Positions 18,701-27,449 of a stretch of DNA of 64,000 bases are shown here, in pieces. This DNA is from Methylotenera_A sp049687015. Lineage in GTDB: Bacteria > Pseudomonadota > Gammaproteobacteria > Burkholderiales > Methylophilaceae. Each line of letters starts with the position of its first letter. The stretch's first letter is position 1. Where the stretch lies: assembly GCA_049687015.1 (NCBI GenBank), contig JBAVIP010000035.1, positions 1-64,000 on the forward strand, read 5' to 3'. The notes under the pieces were generated by a model. That model did not search any database, was not told where the DNA came from, and saw nothing but the letters and a program-made list of their open reading frames with translations. Position numbers and translations under genes: made by a program.

Positions 18701-19762
18701 GTCCAGCACAAGACCACGCTCAAAATCAGCAAAGAGGACTGGAATTTGAGTGACATTCCACCGCACCATTTTATGAACTTCAGCGTGGTGGACGATGCCG
18801 GGCGAGAGCTCGCAATGGGGCGTGGCTGGAACCTGCTTAAAAAACAATTAGGTTCAGCCGCGCAACTCACTTTTAGAAACACCTCGCCAGATATTGAGAA
18901 AACCGGGCTAAAGCAATGGGACTTTGGCGATTTACCGCAAACGCTGAGTTTTGAACGCGATGGTCTAAAAGTGACCGGCTACCCAGCGCTGGAAGACGCT
19001 GATGACAGCATTTCGGTAAAGCTGTTCGATACCGAGCGCGAAGCTATATTGAACCATCGGAAGGGTGTTTGCCGATTGATGCGCTTTGAGTTGAAAGAGC
19101 AAATGAAGCAGCTGGAAAAAAGCCTGCCAAATTTTAATCAATATGCGCTTTCGTTAAGAAACATCATGTCGCCGGATGATTTGCGCGAAGACATGATTTG
19201 CGCCATTGCAGACCGCGCATTTATTGGTGAAGATGAGTTGCCGCGCACCAATGCAGATTTCATGAAACTGAAAGCACGCGCAAGAATACGGCTGCCAGCC
19301 GTCACGGAAGCGATTGCTAGGCAGGCGCAGGCGATTGCGACAGAGTATCAGCTGCTCATCACCCAGCAGAGCAAAATGCCTGCTACTGTGAATCGTCTGA
19401 AACGCGACCTGGAACAGCAGGTGAGCCAGCTGGTGTATAAAAACTGCTTTTGCCAAACGCCCTGGGAGCAGTTGCAGCATATTCCACGCTACCTGAAAGC
19501 GCTCAGACTGAGAATCGAAAAACAGCCGGCAAACCCGGAACGCGATGGCAAAAATGCTGCAAGTGTAGGGTTAATCTGGCAAAAATGGCAGGACAAAATC
19601 AATGCCTTAAATTCAGCACATTTGGATATTCCGCAAGATTTGAAGGACTTTAGATGGTTGATTGAAGAGTTGCGTGTTTCATTGTTTGCGCAGGAACTCA
19701 GAACGCCGTTTCCAGTCTCGATTAAACGACTTGAAAAAACCTGGCAGGAAATTAATCACTAA
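15737..19762 (+). CDS. hrpA: ATP-dependent RNA helicase HrpA
   Basis: 1341 aa from the chosen ATG, which overlaps the ligase stop; the frame is open further upstream but that part lies inside ligE. DEAH-box helicase: Walker A GETGSGKTT from about residue 103, DEAH at 200-203, SATID after it, a C-terminal RecA domain with QRAGRCGR, then helicase-associated, OB-fold and the long HrpA C-terminal (DUF3418-like) domain. The length agrees with E. coli HrpA (about 1300). The acidic EEDDEEEAIEEA insert near 310 is expected low-complexity linker. HrpA is linked to rescue of collided or stalled ribosomes and mRNA processing. Confidence 0.93.
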   Translation: MNSANISNLMNALARGMLADRHVLRRKLRDVADLQKSPDEKAQLKAQRLLGEIAQKIHASQQKYQQRLSHLPKPEYPLELPVSSRRDEIAKAIQNNQVVIVCGETGSGKTTQLPKICLELGRGVSGLIGHTQPRRIAARSVAARIAQELNSPLGEVVGYKVRFNDKLSESSYIKLMTDGILLAETQGDKFLNAYDTIIIDEAHERSLNIDFLLGYLKQLLPKRPDLKIIVTSATIDADRFSQHFSGAPVIEVSGRTYPVEIRYRPLGKAGFRAKESAEAENAQFDLDDENLFGITRKAKTEARWLEEDDEEEAIEEAILDAADDLLRQADGDILVFLPGEREIRDVADHLRKYQGRSTKLKHIEVLPLFARLSIEDQQKIFKSHSLQRIVLATNVAETSLTVPGIKYVIDAGLARVNRYSTRAKVEQLQIEKISQAAAKQRAGRCGRVSNGICVRLYSEEDFNGRPEFNEPEILRSSLAAVILRMAALRLGDVAEFPFIEAPSSRLIADGYLLLQELGAVDEKRQITETGLQLAKLPLDPRVGRMILAAKREHCLKEILIIASVLSIQDPRERPMDKREAADQAHSKFAGEGSDFMSYLKLWDWFDHALKNKKSNKDLLNQCHTNFLSFLRLKEWRELHGQLLEIVSEMEFKLNEKEANYEQIHKALLAGLLGNIGFKDGESESYAGARGIRFHIAPGSCLKKTRPKWVIAAELVDTTKLYARCVAKIEPDWIEPLARGLTESHYSDPRWDRKMGMVNAWERVSLYGLTIIPKRRVHYGPINPAESREIFIREALANGEFDTKAAFFTANERLIAKVEELEHKARRQDVLVDEHQLFAFYDARTPADIYNAASFEKWRADAEKINPKLLYLTRDDLMRHGADAITAVQFPEKIVLDGVEIGLKYRFEPGHVLDGVTATIPLALLNQLNPVQTEWLVPGMLREKLTYLIKALPKTFRRVCVPVPEFVTGFLESTDHHFSNPLLETLATYVQHKTTLKISKEDWNLSDIPPHHFMNFSVVDDAGRELAMGRGWNLLKKQLGSAAQLTFRNTSPDIEKTGLKQWDFGDLPQTLSFERDGLKVTGYPALEDADDSISVKLFDTEREAILNHRKGVCRLMRFELKEQMKQLEKSLPNFNQYALSLRNIMSPDDLREDMICAIADRAFIGEDELPRTNADFMKLKARARIRLPAVTEAIARQAQAIATEYQLLITQQSKMPATVNRLKRDLEQQVSQLVYKNCFCQTPWEQLQHIPRYLKALRLRIEKQPANPERDGKNAASVGLIWQKWQDKINALNSAHLDIPQDLKDFRWLIEELRVSLFAQELRTPFPVSIKRLEKTWQEINH

Positions 19763-19768
19763 ATTTTG

Positions 19769-20668
19769 ATGGCAACAAACCCACTGACAAATAACGATTT
19801 CGAGACGTTTTTGCAAAAACCGCGTGGAGATAGGCAGATTCGTCTCAATATAAGTCGTAACACGTTAATAGCGCTTGTGGTTTCGCTATTGCTACATGCG
19901 CTAATTTTGTTTTTTGTAATACCAAAAATAGAGTTTGAAAAGCCTAAAGAATCGCCAACTTTTGAAGTGGTTTTAGCGCAACCAAAGCAAGCAGAGGCGA
20001 TTCCAGAGCAGCCACAGGAAGCAATACCAGGGCGGCCTCCAGAGCCTATTGCTGAACCTGTTAAAAAACCACCAAAGGTGATAACAAAGCAAGCTGCGCG
20101 CGATGCAAAACCGCCGGTTTTTTCAGTGCCAGAGGTGCTTGCGACAAACAGACCGGAACCGGAAGCTTTGCCGCAAAGAGCCGATAAAACTAAAGAGCCT
20201 GATATGTTTGCAGCCCTAAATGCCAAGCGGGCGGAGCGGGAGCGTACTGAAAGCGAGGCCGCAAAGATAAACGCAGAAGCGGCTGCGCGTGAAACTGGCC
20301 CAACTGAAGAAGAAAAAAGAGATGCAAAAATAAAAAGTAATTTTCAGAACGGTACCAATGGCATTTTTGAAATCACCAGTATGGGTAGCCGCAGCGCGAG
20401 TTTCACATTTCTTGGCTGGCTGAATGATTACAGCACCTCCAAACGCCAGTATTTTGAAGTGGAGGCCAGCACCGGTCAGGATGTGCGGCTGGTGATGATT
20501 AGGAAAATGATTGGACTCATTCGCGAGCACTACCAAGGTGATTTCAACTGGGAATCACGCCGCCTGGGGCGCACGGTGGTTAAATCGGCAAGGGTGGAAG
20601 ACAGTGCCGAATTGGAAGATTTCTTGATGACGGAGTTTTTTGGAACGAATTACAAAACCGTGTTGTAA
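19769..20668 (+). CDS. TonB/TolA-like inner-membrane protein
   Basis: 299 aa from the ATG at 19769 (a TTG codon precedes it in frame). A short cytoplasmic N-terminus is followed by one membrane helix with the TonB-type SLLLHALILFF (helix about 30-52). A Pro/Glu/Lys-rich periplasmic stretch (PEQPQEAIPGRPPEPI, KKPPKV) leads to a charged helix (AKRAERERTESEAA) and a folded domain of about 100 residues at the end. The layout is that of TonB or TolA energy transducers, but the last domain does not show the usual TonB YP motif. It begins 6 bp after hrpA. No exbB/exbD is nearby. Confidence 0.62.
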   Translation: MATNPLTNNDFETFLQKPRGDRQIRLNISRNTLIALVVSLLLHALILFFVIPKIEFEKPKESPTFEVVLAQPKQAEAIPEQPQEAIPGRPPEPIAEPVKKPPKVITKQAARDAKPPVFSVPEVLATNRPEPEALPQRADKTKEPDMFAALNAKRAERERTESEAAKINAEAAARETGPTEEEKRDAKIKSNFQNGTNGIFEITSMGSRSASFTFLGWLNDYSTSKRQYFEVEASTGQDVRLVMIRKMIGLIREHYQGDFNWESRRLGRTVVKSARVEDSAELEDFLMTEFFGTNYKTVL

Positions 20669-20828
20669 GTCAGCTATAAAAACTGCACGATAGCTCTGGG
20701 TGAAGCTTCCCCCTCATATACGCGCGCATTCATTTTCAATCGATAGTGCCTGCAGGCAAGGTGGCGTGCGGTTTACAGACAGATTGCATTACTAATGAAG
20801 AAAACAGATACTTTTGAAATGCATGCAT

Positions 20829-21845
20829 TCAAACTTGCGTGAGCATTTTTCTAACCGCGTTTTCGTCCAGGTTTTTTCCAATGATCACAATCCGGTTGCT
20901 CGGTTCCTCCTCGTTCCAGCCTTCCAGCAAGGTAGGCGGGTAGGGCGTAAAATGCACGGCGTGAATCGCCAGCGGTGCAGGCTGGTCAGCCGCATGGAGT
21001 ATGCCTTTCAGGCGCAGTAGTTTTTCGCCGTAGGTTTGGCAGAGTTTTAAAATCACGGGTTTCAAATCACGCCAGTTGAGCGGATTGGGCAGAGTAACTG
21101 TAAAGCTGCTGATCTCGCCGTTATGCGGCTTTTTAATCAGGCTGGGCTTGCTGTTTGTAAGTCTAAGGGGCGCACGCAGCCAGCGTTCCGGCTCGGCGCG
21201 TTTGCCGGTTGGATCAAATAAACCTACATCAATGATGAAATCGGGATCGATTTCACCGTGCTGTATTTTGTGCTGCGTTGCGCCAGCATTGATTGCTATC
21301 AGTTTTTCTTTCAGTGCAGATAATTGCTCCGGCGTCGCCAAGTCGGTTTTGGTCAGCAACAGCACATCCGCAAACGCTGCCTGTTTGCGCGCTTCCGCAT
21401 TGTCTTCCAGCTGCTTCAGGCCGTAGACGCTGTCAACGGTGACAATCACGGCGTCCAGACGGAACACTGATTCAATCACAGGCTCATTCATGAGGTTGGC
21501 CAGAATCGGGCCCGGATCAGCCATGCCGGTGGTTTCGATGACCACGCGGTTAAATTGCGGAATCGCCTGCAGCGCGCGTTTGAAAAACAAGTCGCGCATG
21601 GTGTCCGCCAGTTCGTTCTTTAAGCTGCAGCACACACAGCCGGAGCTTAATAACACCGTATTGTCGGCGATTTGCTCGCTATCGACTTGCGTAGCGAGAA
21701 TATGATCGAGACCCGCTTCACCCAGCTCATTGATGATGACGGCGCTGTCTTTCATGGCTGGCTGGCTTAATAATTGGTTCAGTAGTGTGGTTTTACCGCT
21801 GCCCAAAAAGCCAGTTAATAAAGTTACGGGAATGCGTTTATCCAT
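20829..21845 (-). CDS. CobW/COG0523 family GTPase (metal chaperone type)
   Basis: 338 aa. Walker A is GFLGSGKTTLLN near the N-terminus. The metal-binding CxCC motif is in SSGCVCCSLKNEL, with EPAP-equivalent ETTGMADPGP, LLTKTDL as the base-recognition motif, and a CobW C-terminal domain. Members insert or deliver Zn, Co or Fe to client enzymes. There is no cobalamin gene around it, so a zinc-type role is more likely than cobalamin synthesis, but this is inference. No clear Zur site was identified. Confidence 0.85.
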   Translation of the reverse strand: MDKRIPVTLLTGFLGSGKTTLLNQLLSQPAMKDSAVIINELGEAGLDHILATQVDSEQIADNTVLLSSGCVCCSLKNELADTMRDLFFKRALQAIPQFNRVVIETTGMADPGPILANLMNEPVIESVFRLDAVIVTVDSVYGLKQLEDNAEARKQAAFADVLLLTKTDLATPEQLSALKEKLIAINAGATQHKIQHGEIDPDFIIDVGLFDPTGKRAEPERWLRAPLRLTNSKPSLIKKPHNGEISSFTVTLPNPLNWRDLKPVILKLCQTYGEKLLRLKGILHAADQPAPLAIHAVHFTPYPPTLLEGWNEEEPSNRIVIIGKNLDENAVRKMLTQV

Positions 21846-21856
21846 AATATCAAGGT

Positions 21857-21889
21857 AAAAAAATAGGGTCGAAAGCTTCGACCCTATTT
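21857..21889 (-). terminator. Rho-independent terminator of the repeat lipoprotein gene
   Basis: Perfect 13-bp inverted repeat with a 3-nt centre (AAATAGGGTCGAA and its complement, 21861-21889). On the minus strand it is followed by a run of seven T. It lies 34 bp after the lipoprotein stop and just before the CobW-family start. Confidence 0.9.
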
Positions 21890-21922
21890 AACCACAAACT
21901 ACTTACATTGAGTTAAGCAAGA

Positions 21923-22942
21923 TTAGTTAGATGCTACGCCTAAAGCTTTAACTGTTTGAATGTTGATGTAACGTCCACGATCCACTGGCAAGCCTTTGGC
22001 CGCTTGGTAGGCTTGAATTGCTGTTAATGTATTGTTATCTACGATGCCATCGATATTGCCTGGGTTTTGACCAGCGGCTGATAGTGCTGACTCAATTTCT
22101 TGTAGTTTAGCAGGTGTTGAGTTGGTGGCACATAAGATTTGACGCCATTCCCAACTGCCTGCAGATACTGTTTTGGTTGAAGTTACAGTGTCGTATTCTG
22201 CAGGGATTTCAGTGATTTTTTCGCTTGCAGGAGTAGCAAGTTTAGTTGTTTTCACTTTTGCATATTCTGCGGGCACTTCTACTTCACGTGTTGTTGCAGG
22301 TGTTTTCAAAACGGTTTTTTGAACAGTCGTATATTCTGCAGGAACTTCTTCTTCGCGTGTGCCCGGGCCTTTAACCATGACTTTATTGGTCACTGTTTTG
22401 TAAACAGCCGGTTTTTCAATTAAACACATCACGTAACCATCATCACCAGCAATTTGTTCTTTGGAACCGCTCCGCGCAGCTTCTGCCACTGTGCTGCGTT
22501 TCCAGTAAGTCGATGCTTCTGACACTAATACCTGCTCAGATTTATCTTCATATACTGCATCTACTGGAACTAAGCGTTTACTTGCCGGTTTAACCAATAC
22601 TTGCTCTTCTACAGTTTCATAAACAGCTGGAATAACCTCAAGACGAGTTGTGGCAGGTTTTACCATGATAGTTTCCTCGCCTTCTGCGAAGGTTGCAGGA
22701 ACAACCTCAACCTTTTGGCTTGCAGCGCGCTTAAGTACTTGCTGTGTAACTTGTTCAGTTACGGGTTTGTTATGTAAGTTAATGTAGCATTCACCAGGTT
22801 TGGCAGCTGGAGGTGCAGTAACTTGGTTGCTGTAACCATATTGGTTACTTGTTTCAACTAGGCCGTTATTGGTGCGCTGGGCTGCGCAACCAGAGGCAAG
22901 AGCTGCCAGAACAGCTAATACTAAGGCTTTTTGTGTGTTCAT
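21923..22942 (-). CDS. Lipoprotein with seven beta-type repeats and a peptidoglycan-binding domain
   Basis: 339 aa. The lipobox is LASGC (Cys19), so it is a lipoprotein. The middle (about 70-265) is made of about seven repeats of roughly 22-24 residues of the form PAxYxTVxxxVLVKPAxTRxxEV, with copies such as VPAEYTTVQKTVLKTPATTR and IPAEYDTVTSTKTV. The C-terminal 70 residues look like a PG_binding_1 domain (AAGQNPGNIDGIVDNNTLTAIQAYQ). It probably links the outer membrane to the wall through the last domain, with the repeats as a stalk. It has its own terminator. Confidence 0.75.
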   Translation of the reverse strand: MNTQKALVLAVLAALASGCAAQRTNNGLVETSNQYGYSNQVTAPPAAKPGECYINLHNKPVTEQVTQQVLKRAASQKVEVVPATFAEGEETIMVKPATTRLEVIPAVYETVEEQVLVKPASKRLVPVDAVYEDKSEQVLVSEASTYWKRSTVAEAARSGSKEQIAGDDGYVMCLIEKPAVYKTVTNKVMVKGPGTREEEVPAEYTTVQKTVLKTPATTREVEVPAEYAKVKTTKLATPASEKITEIPAEYDTVTSTKTVSAGSWEWRQILCATNSTPAKLQEIESALSAAGQNPGNIDGIVDNNTLTAIQAYQAAKGLPVDRGRYINIQTVKALGVASN

Positions 22943-23040
22943 AATGAAACCTTTCGATAAGTTTATAATAATTAAGAGTTATCAAATTACTTGACCATTG
23001 CAGATAACAATATACATATTTTTGTAAATTAAAAACGCTA

Positions 23041-23059
23041 AACAATGTAAAGCATTGTT
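23041..23059. promoter_or_regulatory. Operator-like inverted repeat between divergent genes
   Basis: AACAATG-TAAAG-CATTGTT, perfect 7-bp arms with a 5-nt centre, in the gap between the repeat lipoprotein (minus) and the RNB ribonuclease (plus). It could be a regulator site or short hairpin; no regulator is identified. Confidence 0.35.
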
Positions 23060-23181
23060 AAACCTTGCTTGTTCCGTAGGTGCGGCACACGCCACAAAAA
23101 AATTAGTCAATAAATGGCCAATAAACAAACCTAAAGCACAGTAAAATGCTGTTTGTTAATTTTCAGTACAAATTAGGCAAT

Positions 23182-25056
23182 ATGAACGTTTTTTACGAAG
23201 AAGAAGGCCATTTTAAGGTGGCCTTTGTTATGACCGAGAATCCTGGCTCTATGCAGGTGGAATCACCTACGGGTAAACGCTCTAAAATCAAGTCGAACAA
23301 CGTGCTGCTGCGGTTCGAGGATGCGCTGGATGGCTTTATGGAAGCAGCTCAGCACGAAGCGGAAAATCTGGAAATCGAATTTTTGTGGGAATGCTGCGGC
23401 GAGCCTGAATTCGGTTTTGAGGATTTGGCGCAGGAGTATTACGGCAAAAAGCCCAGCGCAATTGAAGCGGCAGCTACGGTTATCAAGCTGCACAGCGCAC
23501 CGATGTATTTTTACCGCAAAGGCAAAGGGCGCTATAAAGCCGCGCCAACCGAGACGCTTAAACTCGCGCTTGCCGCTGTGGAACGCAAAAGACAGCAGGC
23601 CGAGCAAATGGCGGCGTGGGTAGTGCAGCTGAATAATAAGCAATTGCCAGAAGTCTTTATTCATGCGGCTGACAGCCTGATTTATCATCCAGATAAGAAT
23701 TCGCCTGAGTGGAAAGCGATTGATGAGGCCGCGCAAACATCTGGCAGGCTAGCGCTTACCGTGATGCATGATTGCGGTTTAATCAAGAACGCACACGATT
23801 ATCACCTGGGGGCTTTTCTGCGTGAAATGTTCAGCGATGGCACGGATTTTCCTGATTTTGATTTACCCGTGATTCCGCAAGATCTGCCATTGGCAAGTGC
23901 AGAGTGTTTCAGCATTGACGATGCTACCACCACAGAAATTGATGATGCGTTCAGTCTGGAAGCGCTTAATAATGGCAATACCCGAGTGGGTATACATATC
24001 GCGGCGCCAGCTTTGAGCGTACTGCCAGAAACGCCTTTGGACGCCATTGTGCGCTCTCGACTTTCTACCGTGTATATACCCGGCAATAAAATCACCATGC
24101 TGCCGGATAGTGTAGTGATGCCGTTCAGCCTGGATGCAGGAAAAACCAGGCCGGCGTTGAGCCTGTATTGTGAAGTGACACCTGAATTTGAGGTGATTGC
24201 ACACGAAACCAAAGTAGAGCAAATTCGAATTGCCGATAATTTACGGCATGATACCTTAGAGCCTTTTTTCAATACGGAAACCTTATCCGAGGATAGCGGG
24301 CATCCTTATTGGTCGCGGCTTAAGTTTTTGTTTGATGTTGCAGAAACACTGGAAAAAGCGCGTGGAAAGTACGATCCCAACCGTGCGCCGCAAATAGATT
24401 TTAATTTTTATGTGAACGACGGAATTGTCAGTATCGTGCCGCGCGAACGCGGATCGCCGATGGATAAAGTGGTGTCAGAACTGATGATTCACGCCAACAG
24501 CCATTGGGGCGGCTTATTGAAAGAGGCTGGTTTGGCAGCGGTCTATCGCGCACAAACGGGCGGGAAAGTATTTATGACATCAAACGCGGAGCCGCATCAG
24601 GGCTTGGGCGTGGCGCAGTATACCTGGTGCACTTCACCGTTGCGCCGCGCGGTGGATCTAATCAATCAGCGGCAACTGATCGCGTTGTTGAAAGCAGAGC
24701 CAGCGCCTTACAACGCGCAAGATGGCAAACTGAATGTCATTATCCGCAATTTTGACCAGACTTATAATGCCTACAGCGAGTTTCAAACGCGCATGGAGCG
24801 TTACTGGTGCCTGCAGTATCTGATTCAGGAACAACTGACCGAAGCCTCGGCAACGGTTTGGCGCGAGAATCTGGTGCGGATTGACGGCACGTTTTATATC
24901 ACCAAAGTGCCCAGCCTGCCCGAGCTAAAGGTGGGGACAAAAGTGTTGCTGGAGATCAAACACATAGACACTTTGCTGATGGAGCTGAATTGCAAGTTTA
25001 AAGGGGTTGTAGCGGCTGAGCCGGTTGCAGTGGTTGAAGAGAATGTTGAGATTTAG
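23182..25056 (+). CDS. RNB-domain exoribonuclease (RNase II/R family)
   Basis: 624 aa from the ATG at 23182, preceded by an AGG Shine-Dalgarno; an earlier in-frame ATG at 23146 lacks one. The catalytic acidic cluster of the RNB domain is SIDDATTTEIDDAF (about residues 244-257). Further family blocks are VGIHIAAP, RLSTVYIPG, SELMIHAN and YTWCTSPLRRAVDLINQ. The N-terminus (FYEEEGHFKVAFV) is a short beta domain, and no clear S1 domain is seen at the end, so it differs from RNase R. It degrades RNA 3' to 5'. Confidence 0.87.
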   Translation: MNVFYEEEGHFKVAFVMTENPGSMQVESPTGKRSKIKSNNVLLRFEDALDGFMEAAQHEAENLEIEFLWECCGEPEFGFEDLAQEYYGKKPSAIEAAATVIKLHSAPMYFYRKGKGRYKAAPTETLKLALAAVERKRQQAEQMAAWVVQLNNKQLPEVFIHAADSLIYHPDKNSPEWKAIDEAAQTSGRLALTVMHDCGLIKNAHDYHLGAFLREMFSDGTDFPDFDLPVIPQDLPLASAECFSIDDATTTEIDDAFSLEALNNGNTRVGIHIAAPALSVLPETPLDAIVRSRLSTVYIPGNKITMLPDSVVMPFSLDAGKTRPALSLYCEVTPEFEVIAHETKVEQIRIADNLRHDTLEPFFNTETLSEDSGHPYWSRLKFLFDVAETLEKARGKYDPNRAPQIDFNFYVNDGIVSIVPRERGSPMDKVVSELMIHANSHWGGLLKEAGLAAVYRAQTGGKVFMTSNAEPHQGLGVAQYTWCTSPLRRAVDLINQRQLIALLKAEPAPYNAQDGKLNVIIRNFDQTYNAYSEFQTRMERYWCLQYLIQEQLTEASATVWRENLVRIDGTFYITKVPSLPELKVGTKVLLEIKHIDTLLMELNCKFKGVVAAEPVAVVEENVEI

Positions 25057-25067
25057 CGGAAACATTT

Positions 25068-25847
25068 ATGTTGAAGTTTAGTAGGAAGATTCATAAAAGT
25101 GTTGCTGATGACAGCATCGTTGAAGTAAGCGAAAGCAACGGTATCCGCTCGCTGTATTTAGGCTCGGTCACCATTCAGAGTAGCATGAGAGTCAGTGCAC
25201 CATTTGCGCTCGAGCTGGCGTATTCGCGCGGCATGATGGGGTTTCTGCTATTTTCGGATAAGGTAAAAAACGTGCTGACTATTGGCTTGGGCGGCGGCTC
25301 CGTACCCAAGTATATCCATGAGTATTGTCCTGAAATCAACCAGACTGTTGTGGAAATCAACCCGCAAGTCATCAGAATCGCCCGCAGTCATTTTTACGTG
25401 CCGGAGAATGATGCAAGACTCAATATTATCGAGGGTGATGGTATTGCCTACCTGCTCAATCATACCAACAGTGCCGATGTGCTGATGATAGACGCATTTG
25501 ACAGTGTGGGTATTCCGCCCAGTTTTTGCAGCCAGGATTTTTTTGACAGCTGCGAAGCTGCACTTACAAATCAAGGCATCTTTGCGATTAATCTGTGGGG
25601 CAGCGATAAAAAATTTGATATTTACTTGCAGCGCATCGAGCAGTCTTTTGATAACAAAGTATTGATGCTGCCGACAGGCAGGCCGGGCAACATCGTCGTT
25701 TTTGGCTTCAAGCACGCACCGGATTTGCGTATCGCCAATTTGCATGCGCGTGCAAAAATGCTTGAGCATAAGCACAAAATAGAATTTTTAAGTTTTTTAG
25801 AAAAACTGTGCGAACATAATCCCCATGACAACAAGCAGCTTTTTTAA
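25068..25847 (+). CDS. Spermidine-synthase-like Rossmann protein
   Basis: 259 aa. The methyltransferase-type fold of the polyamine synthase group is seen in VLTIGLGGGSVPKYI, VVEINPQVIRIAR, IIEGDGIAYL and VLMIDAFDS. The catalytic Asp region DAFD is kept, but the N-terminal beta domain typical of SpeE is reduced, so it may not make spermidine. Such short homologues are often called fused or orphan aminopropyltransferases. It lies 11 bp after the ribonuclease gene, so the two probably share a transcript, which continues to rlmL 15 bp on. Confidence 0.72.
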   Translation: MLKFSRKIHKSVADDSIVEVSESNGIRSLYLGSVTIQSSMRVSAPFALELAYSRGMMGFLLFSDKVKNVLTIGLGGGSVPKYIHEYCPEINQTVVEINPQVIRIARSHFYVPENDARLNIIEGDGIAYLLNHTNSADVLMIDAFDSVGIPPSFCSQDFFDSCEAALTNQGIFAINLWGSDKKFDIYLQRIEQSFDNKVLMLPTGRPGNIVVFGFKHAPDLRIANLHARAKMLEHKHKIEFLSFLEKLCEHNPHDNKQLF

Positions 25848-25862
25848 AGTAAAAGAGAAATA

Positions 25863-27002
25863 ATGAATCAATATTTTGCCACCTGCCCGCGCGGCCTGGA
25901 AGTCTTGCTGGTGAACGAGTTGAAGCAATGCAACGCAAAAGACATCACGCCCACCGATGGCGGCGTGGCTTTTGCCGGTGAGTTAAGTGTATGTTATTCC
26001 GCAAACTTGCATTCACGCATCGCCACACGCGTACTGATGCAGATAGGACGCGGAAAATACGCCACCGAAGATGATCTGTACCAGGCGGCGTACAAGCTCA
26101 ATTGGCCAAACTGGTTTGATGTGAAGCATGACTTTATGGTGAAAGTCACCGGCGTGAAATGCCCGCTGAAAAGTCTGGAATTTGCCACGCTACGCATTAA
26201 GGATGCGGTGTGCGACAAGTTCAGGCAAGCTGTCGGGTCGCGTCCCTACATTGACACCAAAACGCCGGCAGTGCGCATCCACGCTTATCTAACGGTAGAT
26301 AGCTACCAGTTTTATGTGGATACTTCAGGCGATGCCTTATATCAGCGCGGCAACCGCAAAGCCAGTATTGAAGCGCCTTTGCGTGAAAATCTGGCTGCGG
26401 GGATTTTACAGCTTTCCGGCTGGAAAGCCGGGCAGCCGCTTTTGGATCCGATGTGCGGCAGCGGCACATTTTTGCTGGAAGCGGCGATGATGGCGCTGAA
26501 TATAGCGCCCGGCCTAAAAAGGAGCTTCGGTTTTGAAAAGCTGAAAAATTTCGAATCAGATACCTGGAAAAAAATTAAGAACGCCGCGCTGAAACAGGCG
26601 CAGCCCGCGACCTTTCAGAAAATTTACGGAAGCGATTCTGATTTGCGCGCAGTGCGTGTGGCGCGTCAAAATCTAAGCGAAGCAGGCTTGCTGGAAGCTG
26701 TGCAACTGGCACAGACGGATATTACCGAAGTGATTCCGCCAGCGGATAACGGTGTGCTGGCGGCCAATCCGCCTTATGGCGTGCGCATCGGCGAGGATGA
26801 AGAACTGGCGCTGCTTTATCCCAAAATGGGCGAGGCGCTTAAACGCAGATTTGCCGGCTGGAATACTTATTTTTTAACCAACGATATGCGCCTGCCAAAA
26901 TTGATGCGCCTTACCCCAAGCAAGCGCACACCATTGTTTAACGGGCCGCTGGAATGCCGGTTGTTTGAAATTAAGATGGTGGCCGGAAGCAATAGAAAAT
27001 AG
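25863..27002 (+). CDS. rlmL: 23S rRNA guanine-N2 methyltransferase RlmL (unfused THUMP type)
   Basis: 379 aa. An N-terminal ferredoxin-like and THUMP region (FATCPRGLEVLLVNELKQ) is followed by the UPF0020 methyltransferase domain with motif I LLDPMCGSGTFLLEAA and catalytic motif IV NPPY at about 302-305. In E. coli RlmL is fused to RlmK (about 700 aa); here only the RlmL half is encoded. The predicted target is the m2G2445 site of 23S rRNA, by family. It is third in a likely operon after the ribonuclease and spermidine-synthase-like genes. Confidence 0.83.
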   Translation: MNQYFATCPRGLEVLLVNELKQCNAKDITPTDGGVAFAGELSVCYSANLHSRIATRVLMQIGRGKYATEDDLYQAAYKLNWPNWFDVKHDFMVKVTGVKCPLKSLEFATLRIKDAVCDKFRQAVGSRPYIDTKTPAVRIHAYLTVDSYQFYVDTSGDALYQRGNRKASIEAPLRENLAAGILQLSGWKAGQPLLDPMCGSGTFLLEAAMMALNIAPGLKRSFGFEKLKNFESDTWKKIKNAALKQAQPATFQKIYGSDSDLRAVRVARQNLSEAGLLEAVQLAQTDITEVIPPADNGVLAANPPYGVRIGEDEELALLYPKMGEALKRRFAGWNTYFLTNDMRLPKLMRLTPSKRTPLFNGPLECRLFEIKMVAGSNRK

Positions 27003-27024
27003 TTGAATCGTAAGGAGAAACATC

Positions 27025-27378
27025 ATGGCTGATTCATTGGATAATTTAAGGGCGCGTATCAGTAGTTTTGTGCGAGAGCGCGACTGGGCGCAGTTTCATA
27101 CGCCCAAAAATCTGGCGATGGCGATGATTGTAGAAGCGGCGGAATTGGTTGAGCAATTTCAATGGGATACGCCGCAGGAAAGCCAGCAATTATCACCTGA
27201 AAAACGTGAAGCGGTGGCGCATGAGTTGGCCGATACGTTTGTGTATTTGCTCAGAATCGCCGAAGTGCTGAAAATTGATTTGATAGATGCGACTAACAGG
27301 AAAATAGAACTGAACGCACAAAAATACCCGGTTGACAAAGCGCGCGGCAGCAATGCTAGATATACGGAATATTTATAG
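27025..27378 (+). CDS. MazG-like nucleotide pyrophosphohydrolase
   Basis: 117 aa all-alpha NTP pyrophosphatase. The metal-binding EExxE-type helix is in IVEAAELVEQFQW and the paired ELADTFVYLLRIAEVL. The length and single-domain form match the MazG-like/DCTPP1 group, which removes modified or surplus dNTPs. A strong GGAG-type ribosome binding site (AAGGAGAAA) precedes the ATG. It is the last gene of the run before a two-way terminator. Confidence 0.85.
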   Translation: MADSLDNLRARISSFVRERDWAQFHTPKNLAMAMIVEAAELVEQFQWDTPQESQQLSPEKREAVAHELADTFVYLLRIAEVLKIDLIDATNRKIELNAQKYPVDKARGSNARYTEYL

Positions 27379-27402
27379 GAGTGATTTAAAAACTGCTCCC
27401 AC

Positions 27403-27434
27403 AAAAAAGCCAGCTTGACGCTGGCCTTTTAGTT
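27403..27434. terminator. Bidirectional rho-independent terminator
   Basis: A-run, then GCCAGC-TTGAC-GCTGGC (27409-27425), then a T-rich run, between the convergent MazG-like gene and tpx. It can serve both strands. Confidence 0.85.
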
Positions 27435-27449
27435 TTTGAATAACTTAAA

